Below, one piece after another: positions 1-5,488 of a stretch of 7,712 bases of DNA (the stretch's first letter is position 1; each line of letters opens with the position of its first letter). The stretch covers positions 1-7,712 of the forward strand of contig JACCZA010000369.1 of NCBI GenBank assembly GCA_013696185.1. Reading direction: 5' to 3'. The translations under genes and the position numbers were made by a program. The stretch comes from Actinomycetota bacterium (GTDB lineage Bacteria > Actinomycetota > Thermoleophilia > Gaiellales > Gaiellaceae). The notes below the pieces were generated by a model. It made no database searches, had not been told where the DNA came from, and saw only the letters and a list, made by a program, of their open reading frames with translations.

Positions 1-261
1 GCTCTCCCCGGCCGCGCGCAGGCCCTCCGCCAGCCGGTCGCCGATCACGGGCGCGCCGCCGACACTGCCCGCGACGGCGTCGAACCCGCCCTGGACGGCC
101 CCGCCGGCGTCCTCCACCCCCTCGCCGAGCACCGTGAGCGCCTCGACGGCGTCGTGCACCTCGAGGCCGATCCAGGCGAGGAGGCCGAGGAGCGCGAGGG
201 CGGTGACGTCCCGCCGCAGCGTCCGCAGGCGCGCGGCGGGGACTTCGGGGTAGAGGCGCAC
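1..261 (-). CDS. Single-pass membrane protein, N-terminal part (runs off left edge)
   Basis: The minus strand is open for 87 codons from a GTG at 261 to the window edge, so the C-terminus is missing. The product starts VRLYPEVPAARLRTLRRD, a basic amphipathic stretch. A hydrophobic segment follows at about residues 19-35 (TALALLGLLAWIGLEV). The rest is an Ala/Gly-rich, mildly acidic region with repeated D-A-V/E-G-V patterns (about 37-87) that looks like an extracytoplasmic or membrane-associated helix. Positive charges before the hydrophobic segment suggest the N-terminus is cytoplasmic. It lies 28 nt after the aldehyde dehydrogenase stop and is probably the last visible gene of that operon. 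The start is uncertain: the frame stays open upstream into the aldehyde dehydrogenase gene and only a weak GAGG lies 12 nt before the GTG. It resembles uncharacterised actinobacterial membrane proteins I recall, but no function can be assigned. Confidence 0.6.
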   Translation of the reverse strand, partial: MRLYPEVPAARLRTLRRDVTALALLGLLAWIGLEVHDAVEALTVLGEGVEDAGGAVQGGFDAVAGSVGGAPVIGDRLAEGLRAAGES

Positions 262-289
262 GACGGGGACGCGCCTCGGCCCGCGCCGC

Positions 290-1762
290 TCAGAGGCCGA
301 ACGGATTCGCAGCGCGCGTCCCCGTCGAGACGAGCACGCTCTTCGTCTCGAGGTAGAGCTCGAGCGTCTCGAGGCCGAGCTCGCGCCCGAAGCCCGACTG
401 TTTGTAGCCGCCGAAGGACATGCCCGGGAAAGCGGTGTACGGCATGTTGATGCCGACGGTGCCGGCCTTGATCCGGCTCGCGAGCCGGTGCCCGCGCGCA
501 GGATCGCCCGTCCAGACCGTCGCCATCAGCCCGTACTTGACGTCGTTGGCGATCCTGATCGCGTCGCGCTCGTCCTCGAACGGGATCACCGTCACGACGG
601 GCCCGAAGATCTCCTCCTGGGCCACGACCATGCGGCTCTCCACGCCGGCGATCACGGTGGGCGGGTAGAAGGCGCCGTTGCCCTCCACGGGCGCGCCGCC
701 GGCGACGACCTCCGCCCCCTCCTCGCGCGCCGTCTCGACGAACGCGTGCACCTTGTCGCGGTGGCCGGCCGAGATCAGCGAGCCCATCTGGGTGTCGGGC
801 GAGAGCGGGTCGCCGACGCGGATCTGGCCCGCGAGCTCGCTGAACCGTCCGACGAAGTCGTCGAGGAGCGACCGCTCGACGAGCACGCGGGAGCGCGCCT
901 CGCAGCTCTGCCCGGCCGAGGAGTAGATCGCCCAGACCGAGCTCGGGATCGCATCGGCGAGGTCGGCGTCGGCGAAGACGAGGTTCGGGCTCTTGCCGCC
1001 GAGCTCGAGCGTCAGGCGCTTGATCGGATCGGAGCAGAGACGCATGATCTCGCCCCCCGTCTGCGTCGAGCCGGTGAAGGCGACCTTGTCCACGTTCGGG
1101 TGGCGCACGAGGTAGGCGCCCGTGGTCGGGCCGTCACCGGGGACGACGTTGATCGCGCCGGCCGGAAAGCCCACCTCCGTGGCGAGCTCGGCCAGGCGGA
1201 GCGCAGTCAGCGGCGTCGCGGGATCCGGCTTGAGCACGACGGCGCAGCCGGCGGCGAGCGCGGGGGCGAGCTTCCACGTCGCCATCATCAGCGGGTAGTT
1301 CCAGGGCACGATCTGCGCCGCCACGCCGACCGGCTCCTTGAGCGAATAGGTGAGCAGCGAGCCGCCGATCGGGTTCGAGCGGCCGGCGATCGACGCGATC
1401 GCGGAGGCGTAGAAGCGGAAGTTCTCCGTCGCCTGGCCGAGCTCGGCCTTGACGGAGGAGATCGCCTTGCCCACGTTGCGGGCCTCGAGCTCGGCCAGCT
1501 CCTTGCGGTTCGCCGCGATCGCGTCGGCGAGCGCGTGCAGCAGCCGCGAGCGCTCGTTCGCGGGCGTCTTCCCCCAGGCCCCGTCGAGTGCGCCCCGGGC
1601 GGCCTCGACGGCGCGGTCGACGTCGGCCTCGCCCGCCATCGCCGCGCGGGCGAGCGCATCGCCGCTCGCGGGCTCGATCAGCTCCCGCACCTCGCCGGAG
1701 GCCGGCTCGGTCACCTCGCCGTCGATGAAGAGCCCGTACTCGCGCAGGGTCGCAACCGCCAT
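290..1762 (-). CDS. NAD(P)-dependent aldehyde dehydrogenase
   Basis: A 490-aa protein, full length for the ALDH superfamily; it oxidises an aldehyde to the carboxylate using NAD(P)+ in the cytoplasm. Visible family motifs are IVPWNYP with oxyanion Asn155, VVLKP with cofactor-binding Lys178, FTGST (229-233) in the Rossmann fold, LELGGKSPN with general-base Glu253, GQSC with the nucleophile Cys287, EEIFGPVV with Glu384, and FGGYKQSGFGRE (450-461). Three residues after Lys178 there is Pro where many NAD-specific members have Glu; betaine/aminobutyraldehyde-type enzymes often read KPSPxTP, so this branch is favoured, but the substrate is not determined. The ATG at 1762 follows the thiolase stop by one base. 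A GGAGG (1768-1772) inside the thiolase gene sits 5 nt upstream, which supports this start and translational coupling. The family call is firm; the substrate is open. Confidence 0.95.
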   Translation of the reverse strand: MAVATLREYGLFIDGEVTEPASGEVRELIEPASGDALARAAMAGEADVDRAVEAARGALDGAWGKTPANERSRLLHALADAIAANRKELAELEARNVGKAISSVKAELGQATENFRFYASAIASIAGRSNPIGGSLLTYSLKEPVGVAAQIVPWNYPLMMATWKLAPALAAGCAVVLKPDPATPLTALRLAELATEVGFPAGAINVVPGDGPTTGAYLVRHPNVDKVAFTGSTQTGGEIMRLCSDPIKRLTLELGGKSPNLVFADADLADAIPSSVWAIYSSAGQSCEARSRVLVERSLLDDFVGRFSELAGQIRVGDPLSPDTQMGSLISAGHRDKVHAFVETAREEGAEVVAGGAPVEGNGAFYPPTVIAGVESRMVVAQEEIFGPVVTVIPFEDERDAIRIANDVKYGLMATVWTGDPARGHRLASRIKAGTVGINMPYTAFPGMSFGGYKQSGFGRELGLETLELYLETKSVLVSTGTRAANPFGL

Positions 1763-1763
1763 C

Positions 1764-2942
1764 TCAGCCTCCAGTTCGCTCGAAGAGTGCAGCCTGCCCC
1801 TGGCCGACGCCGACGCAGAGGGTCGCGAGCCCGTAGCGGCCGCGCCGGCGGCCGAGCTCGTGGAGCAGCGTGACGACGAGCCGCGCGCCGCTCATCCCGA
1901 GTGGATGTCCGAGCGCGATCGCGCCGCCGTTGACGTTGACCCGCTCCGGGTCGAGCCCGAGCTCGCGGATCACGGCGAGGCTCTGGGAGGCGAACGCCTC
2001 GTTGAGCTCGACCAGGTCGAGCTCGCCCCCCTCGATGCCCGCCCGTGCGAGCAGCTTGCGCACGGCGGGGATGGGGCCGATGCCCATGACGCGCGGGTCG
2101 ACACCGGCGACCGCGCTGCCGACGAAGCGCCCGAGCGGCTCCACGCCGAGTTGGCGCGCACGCTCCTCGCTCGCGAGCACGAGCGCCGCGGCGCCGTCGT
2201 TGATCCCGCTCGAGTTGCCGGCCGTGACCGATCCGCCCCGGCGGAAGGCGGGCCGCAGCCCGGCGAGCTTCTCCGCGCTCGTCTCGGGCCGGGGATGCTC
2301 GTCGCGCACCGTCTCTCCGACGGTGACGAGCTCGTCGTCGAACCGGCCGGCCTCGCTCGCCGCAGCCCAGCGCTGCTGGGAGCGAAGCGCAAAGGCGTCC
2401 TGATCCTCGCGGGAGACACCGAAGCGCTCCGCCACGTTCTCGCCGGTCTCGCCCATCGACTCGAGCGGAAACCGCTCGGCGAGCGCGGGGTTCGGGAAGC
2501 GCCAGCCGAGCGTCGTGTCGTAGACGGTCTGGTCGCCGCGCGGAAACGCCTTGTCGGGCTTGGCGAGCACGAGCGGCGCGCGGCTCATCGACTCGACGCC
2601 GCCCGCGACGAAGAGGTCGCCGTCGCCGGCGGCGATCGCGTGGCAGGCCGAGACGACTGCCGAGAGGCCGGAGGCGCAGAGGCGATTCACGGTCACACCC
2701 GCCACCGACTCGGGCAGCCCGGCGAGGAGCGCAGCCATGCGGGCGACGTTGCGGTTGTCCTCCCCCGCCTGGTTGGCGCAGCCGAAGTAGACGTCCTCGA
2801 TCGCGGCGGGGTCGACGCCGGCGCGCTCGACCGCGGCCTCGATCGCGCGTGCGGCGAGGTCGTCGGGGCGCTCGCCCGAGAGCGCACCGCCGTAGCGCCC
2901 GACGGGAGTGCGGACGGCGGCGAGGACGACGGCGCGGCTCAC
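1764..2942 (-). CDS. Thiolase (acetyl-CoA C-acyltransferase), PcaF/PaaJ-like
   Basis: A 392-aa degradative-type thiolase, normal length. Such enzymes cleave a 3-ketoacyl-CoA with CoA (or run the reverse condensation) through a Cys-His-Cys centre. Here these are Cys89 in NRLCASGLSAV, His346 in ALGHPLGMSGAR and Cys376 in LCVGVGQGQA. Other signatures are GGVESMSRAPL (114-124) and NEAFASQ (314-320). The segment YDTTLGWRFPNP (141-152), followed by ESMGETGENVAERFG, resembles beta-ketoadipyl-CoA thiolases (PcaF/PaaJ) of aromatic degradation, although general acetyl-CoA acetyltransferases share parts of it. The GTG start at 2942 gives the expected N-terminus (SRAVVLAAVRTPVGRYGG). No Shine-Dalgarno is visible; a TAGCGT hexamer overlapping the mqnD stop, 7 nt upstream, may give a leaderless transcript. 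The gene lies 10 nt after mqnD and 1 nt before the aldehyde dehydrogenase. The pairing suggests catabolism of an aldehyde/acyl-CoA intermediate; this is inference. Confidence 0.93.
   Translation of the reverse strand: MSRAVVLAAVRTPVGRYGGALSGERPDDLAARAIEAAVERAGVDPAAIEDVYFGCANQAGEDNRNVARMAALLAGLPESVAGVTVNRLCASGLSAVVSACHAIAAGDGDLFVAGGVESMSRAPLVLAKPDKAFPRGDQTVYDTTLGWRFPNPALAERFPLESMGETGENVAERFGVSREDQDAFALRSQQRWAAASEAGRFDDELVTVGETVRDEHPRPETSAEKLAGLRPAFRRGGSVTAGNSSGINDGAAALVLASEERARQLGVEPLGRFVGSAVAGVDPRVMGIGPIPAVRKLLARAGIEGGELDLVELNEAFASQSLAVIRELGLDPERVNVNGGAIALGHPLGMSGARLVVTLLHELGRRRGRYGLATLCVGVGQGQAALFERTGG
1768..1772 (-). promoter_or_regulatory. Ribosome binding site of the aldehyde dehydrogenase
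   Basis: The minus strand reads GGAGG, 5 nt before the ATG at 1762 and inside the last codons of the thiolase gene. It fixes the aldehyde dehydrogenase start and implies coupled translation. Confidence 0.75.
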
Positions 2943-2949
2943 GCCGGCA

Positions 2950-2955
2950 ACGCTA
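2950..2955 (-). promoter_or_regulatory. Candidate internal -10 element for the thiolase
   Basis: The minus strand reads TAGCGT, which begins with the TAG stop codon of mqnD and ends 7 nt before the GTG of the thiolase. The thiolase lacks a Shine-Dalgarno, so this TANNNT hexamer could allow separate leaderless expression of thiolase and aldehyde dehydrogenase. The hexamer is degenerate and may match by chance. Confidence 0.3.
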
Positions 2956-3780
2956 GCCGACGAAGTCGACCCGGACGGGCTCGGGAAAGACCCCGAGCGC
3001 CTCGCCGCGGCGCAGGAGCTCGGCCACCGCCTGCCGCCCCTCCTCGCCGTACTCGCACGTGAGCTCGTTCACGTACATGCCCACGAAGCGATCCGCGAGC
3101 GCCGCGTCGAGACCGCGACCGAACTCCATGGCGTAGCGCATCGCCTCGTCGCGGTTGTCGAGTCCAGCCTGGATCGACTCGCGCAGAACGTGGGAGAGGT
3201 CGCGCATGCGGGCCTCGCCGATGTCCCGCCTGGCCACGTTGACGCCCAGCGGCAGGGGCAGCCCCGTCTCGAGCAGCCACCACTCGCCGAGGTCGACGCA
3301 GAGCTCGAGCGCCGAGTCGCGATAGGTGAGCTGGCCCTCGTGGATCAGGAGCCCCGCGGCCGCGCGCCCCTCCGCGACCTCGCTCAGGATCCTGTCGAAG
3401 GGCAGCTCGCGGAAGGCGAAGTCGCCGAGGTACATGCGCAGCGTGAGGAAGGCTGTCGTCATGCGTCCGGGGACGACGATCTCGACCGAGCGGAGCTCGT
3501 CGCGCGAGAGCGGTCTCGGGGCGACGACGACCGGTCCGTAGCCGTTGCCCATGCTCGCCCCGTGGGGCAGCAGGATGTAGCGGTCCTGCACGAACGGGTA
3601 GGTGTGGAGCGAGAGCGCAGTCACCTCCAGCCGCCCCTCGAGCGCCCATTCGTTCAGCGTCTGGATGTCCTGCGGGACCTGCTCGAACTCGAAGCCGCGC
3701 GTGTCGAGGCGCTGCTCGGCGAGCGCCCAGAACATGAAGGCGTCGTCGGGATCCGGGCTGTGCCCGAGGCGGATGCGCAC
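2953..3780 (-). CDS. mqnD: 1,4-dihydroxy-6-naphthoate synthase (futalosine pathway)
   Basis: A 275-aa protein, about the length of characterised MqnD, which converts cyclic de-hypoxanthine futalosine to 1,4-dihydroxy-6-naphthoate in the futalosine route to menaquinone. Matching features are the N-terminal GHSPDPDDAFMFWAL (6-20, cf. SPCPNDTF in homologues), DIQTLNEWALEG (38-49), the S/T-rich substrate-cleft segment VTALSLHTY, SMGNGYGPVVV (76-86), GRMTTAFL (105-112) and LLIHEGQLTY (144-153). His147 in the last motif corresponds to the proposed catalytic His of the Thermus enzyme. The related MqnA (chorismate dehydratase) lacks this combination. The GTG at 3780 has no Shine-Dalgarno, but TAGCCT at 3790-3795 lies 9 nt upstream and may drive a leaderless mRNA. 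The gene is first in the run to the thiolase and aldehyde dehydrogenase. No other mqn gene is in the window. Confidence 0.88.
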   Translation of the reverse strand: MRIRLGHSPDPDDAFMFWALAEQRLDTRGFEFEQVPQDIQTLNEWALEGRLEVTALSLHTYPFVQDRYILLPHGASMGNGYGPVVVAPRPLSRDELRSVEIVVPGRMTTAFLTLRMYLGDFAFRELPFDRILSEVAEGRAAAGLLIHEGQLTYRDSALELCVDLGEWWLLETGLPLPLGVNVARRDIGEARMRDLSHVLRESIQAGLDNRDEAMRYAMEFGRGLDAALADRFVGMYVNELTCEYGEEGRQAVAELLRRGEALGVFPEPVRVDFVG

Positions 3781-3789
3781 GACCGGGCG

Positions 3790-3795
3790 AGGCTA
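3790..3795 (-). promoter_or_regulatory. Candidate -10 element for leaderless mqnD
   Basis: The minus strand reads TAGCCT, matching the actinobacterial TANNNT -10 consensus. Nine bases separate it from the GTG of mqnD, so a normal -10 to +1 distance would start the mRNA 0-3 nt before the codon. No Shine-Dalgarno is present and no convincing -35 is visible. The element is part of a GCTAGC palindrome (3792-3797). Confidence 0.4.
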
Positions 3796-3840
3796 GCAGG
3801 GGTCGGAGGACGAGGCCGCTCGGGTCGCGGCTGCGAGGAG

Positions 3841-3846
3841 TAGGCT
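3841..3846 (+). promoter_or_regulatory. Candidate -10 element for the 84-aa gene
   Basis: The plus strand reads TAGGCT (TANNNT), again exactly 9 nt before the start codon (ATG at 3856). The nearby GAGGAG at 3835-3840 is 15 nt from the ATG, too far for a normal ribosome binding site, so a leaderless start is more likely. No clear -35 is seen. Confidence 0.4.
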
Positions 3847-3855
3847 CCCCGCACG

Positions 3856-4110
3856 ATGCCGAAGTTCTCGGAGATCTTTCGCAATCCCTTCTCGTTCCTC
3901 GGCGCACGCTCGGGTCAGGAGGAGCGGCTCGCCTCCTACGTGATCCGCGAGCACGACCGCGGTCGCTCGCTCGAGGAGATCCTGAACGACCGCTACCTGC
4001 TCAACCGCACGACGCCGCAGCAGCGCGCCCGGCTGCTCGACCGTCCCGAGGTGATCGAGGCGATGGGCCGCGACACCGTCGAGGCCGCGCGCGGCAGCGT
4101 CGGCCCCTAG
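3856..4110 (+). CDS. Conserved-type small hypothetical protein (84 aa)
   Basis: The only plus-strand gene I accept, and the only one facing the rest. The 84-aa product is soluble, charged and probably helical. It has an N-terminal motif MPKFSEIFRNPFSFLG, then EERLASYVIREHDRGRSLEEIL (22-43), then DRYLLNRTTPQQRARLL (45-61) and DRPEVIEAM (62-70). The order resembles small actinobacterial proteins I recall from Thermoleophilia, which supports a real gene; no function is known to me. There is no signal peptide, membrane segment or metal motif. It starts 75 bp from the divergent mqnD start, with a candidate leaderless -10 box 9 nt upstream of the ATG. Its TAG stop overlaps the stop of the convergent OCD-like gene. 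Codon usage is as GC3-rich as its neighbours. Confidence 0.75.
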   Translation: MPKFSEIFRNPFSFLGARSGQEERLASYVIREHDRGRSLEEILNDRYLLNRTTPQQRARLLDRPEVIEAMGRDTVEAARGSVGP

Positions 4111-5039
4111 AGCTCGCGGCCGAGTCCCCGCTCCCGCGCCCGCTCGAGGGCGGCTGCCCCGAGCGCGATGTCCCAGGCGGCGATCCCGTTCGACTTGAAC
4201 AGGACGATGTCGTCGTCGGACTGACGGCCGGTCAGCTCCCCCGCCACGACCTCCTGCAGCTCGTGCACCTCGAGCCAGTCCAGCACGCCGCGCTCGATCG
4301 GCTCGATCAGGTCGCCCGACTCGAGCCGCGCCTGCTCGCGCGAGTCGCAGCAAACGAAGGCGGCGCGCTCGAGCACGGCGTTGTCGAGCTCGCGCGCGCT
4401 CCTGTCGTTCGCGCCGACCGCGCAGACCAGGGCGCCCGGCCGCAGCCACTCGCCGCGCAGCACCGGGTCCTTCGACGTGGTCGCCGTCACGACGACGTCC
4501 TGCTCGCCCGCCTCGCGATGCGACTCGGCCGGCTCGGCGCCAACCGCCGCGCAGAAGCGCTCGAGCCTCTCGGGCGTGCGGCAGTAGGCGACCACGCGCT
4601 CGAGTTCCGGCAGGGCCTCGCGGACGCACGCGACCTGCGTCTCGGCCTGGAAGCCGCAGCCGATCACGCCGAGCGTGCGGGCTCCGCTGCGGGCGAGATG
4701 CCTCGCCGCGACACCGCTCGCCGCGCCCGTCCGCAGCTGCCCGAGGCGGTTCGCCTCGATCACCGCCGCGAGGTTCGCCCTTTGCGTCTCGAACAGCAGC
4801 ACGACGAAGCGGACGTTCCCGTAGCCGAACGCCGCGTAGGTCTTCAGGCCCGCGTAGCCGAGCTCGAGGTCGGCCGCCGGCATCACCGCGAGGAGCCCCT
4901 CCTCGAGCTTCAGCCGCTGGCGGGGACGGTTGTCGACGGTACCTCTGGCGAGCCGCCGGAACGAGTCCTCGACGGCCGCGAGCGCGTCTGCCGGGCCGAG
5001 GAGCGAGTCGACGTCCTCCTCGGTCAGGTAGAGCGTCAC
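4107..5039 (-). CDS. Ornithine cyclodeaminase/mu-crystallin family protein
   Basis: A 310-aa protein of the OCD/mu-crystallin family, NAD(P)-dependent enzymes that include ornithine cyclodeaminase, alanine dehydrogenase, ketimine reductases and opine-type synthases. Visible features are GYAGLKTY with Lys66, NRLGQLRTGAASGVAARHL (97-115) with the substrate-binding Arg103-Thr-Gly, the dinucleotide fold LGVIGCGFQAETQ (123-135), VVVTATTSKDPVL (182-194) and the C-terminal LFKSNGIAAWDIA (280-292). At the position of the catalytic Asp of true ornithine cyclodeaminase (motif G-G/A-D-x-P-G-K) this protein reads GANDRSARELD with Asn211, so ornithine deamination is doubtful and an imino-acid reductase or dehydrogenase role is more likely. 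The GTG start overlaps the DUF421 stop as GTGA, with AAGGAGG (5050-5056) 10 nt upstream. The gene is last in a coupled trio. Family certain, reaction unknown. Confidence 0.9.
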   Translation of the reverse strand: MTLYLTEEDVDSLLGPADALAAVEDSFRRLARGTVDNRPRQRLKLEEGLLAVMPAADLELGYAGLKTYAAFGYGNVRFVVLLFETQRANLAAVIEANRLGQLRTGAASGVAARHLARSGARTLGVIGCGFQAETQVACVREALPELERVVAYCRTPERLERFCAAVGAEPAESHREAGEQDVVVTATTSKDPVLRGEWLRPGALVCAVGANDRSARELDNAVLERAAFVCCDSREQARLESGDLIEPIERGVLDWLEVHELQEVVAGELTGRQSDDDIVLFKSNGIAAWDIALGAAALERARERGLGREL

Positions 5040-5488
5040 CGGGCGGGAGCCTCCTTCGCGATGAAGCTGATCCGACCGCTCGTCTCGAGCACGCCCCAGC
5101 GGACGTCGTCGAGCGAGCCGATGCCTTCCTGCCGCGCCGCTGCGGCCACCTCGCCGGCGGTCATGCGCTCGCGCCGCAGGTTGCCTTCGATCAGGCGCCC
5201 GTCCTCGATCACGATCACCGGCTCGCCGTCGAGGATGGGCCGGAGCCGCGGGAAGCGCCAGCTGCCGTACGAGACGAGTACGGTCAGGAGCCCCACCGTG
5301 CCGCCGGCGAGCACGAGCCCCGTGACCGAGAAGTCGTTCTGCGTCACGCCCTGCTGGACGAGGTCGCCGAGCATCACGAGCATGATCAGGTCGAAGGGCT
5401 GCATCGAGCCGAGCTCCCGCCGCCCGACGACGCGCGTGAGGAAGAGGACGAACGCGAAGGCCAAGGTGGCGCGGACGACGATGTCCAT
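5036..5488 (-). CDS. DUF421 (YetF/YcaP-type) membrane protein
   Basis: A 150-aa protein from the ATG at 5488. The N-terminal half has three hydrophobic segments at about residues 4-20, 32-45 and 55-76. It carries the family signatures TRVVGRRELGSMQPFDLI (18-35) and GDLVQQGVTQNDFSVTG (41-57). A small cytoplasmic DUF421 domain follows: PILDGEPVIVIEDGRLIE, then MTAGEVAAAARQEGIGSLDDVRW and LETSGRISFI. The family is widespread in bacteria and its biochemical role is largely unknown; in Bacillus, YetF-type proteins are linked to the spore or cell envelope. An alternative GTG at 5497 would add three residues. I prefer the ATG because family members usually begin MDIV and because TGATG couples it to the upstream gene. 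It sits between an anchored extracytoplasmic protein and the OCD-like enzyme. Confidence 0.9.
   Translation of the reverse strand: MDIVVRATLAFAFVLFLTRVVGRRELGSMQPFDLIMLVMLGDLVQQGVTQNDFSVTGLVLAGGTVGLLTVLVSYGSWRFPRLRPILDGEPVIVIEDGRLIEGNLRRERMTAGEVAAAARQEGIGSLDDVRWGVLETSGRISFIAKEAPAR
5050..5056 (-). promoter_or_regulatory. Ribosome binding site of the OCD-like gene
   Basis: The minus strand reads AAGGAGG inside the 3' end of the DUF421 gene, 10 nt before the GTG at 5039. It is a strong anti-16S match and supports the GTGA-overlap start. Confidence 0.7.

Noticed and set aside
488..1873. Long plus-strand open frame (461 codons) opposite the aldehyde dehydrogenase
   Set aside because: The translation is Arg/Gly/Ala-rich with no motifs and runs antisense to a gene with all catalytic residues. 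It is a by-product of GC-rich third codon positions.
1449..3062. Plus-strand open frame of 537 codons opposite the thiolase and parts of its neighbours
   Set aside because: Low-complexity composition, crosses three real gene boundaries on the other strand, and has no recognisable domain.
2953..3780. Identification of this gene as MqnA (chorismate dehydratase) rather than MqnD
   Set aside because: The SPDPDD N-terminus, GNGYGPVVV and IHEGQLTY motifs fit MqnD.
2939..3907. Minus-strand open frame of 322 codons overlapping mqnD in another frame
   Set aside because: Arg/Pro/Ala-rich with no motifs. The MqnD frame carries the complete family signature.
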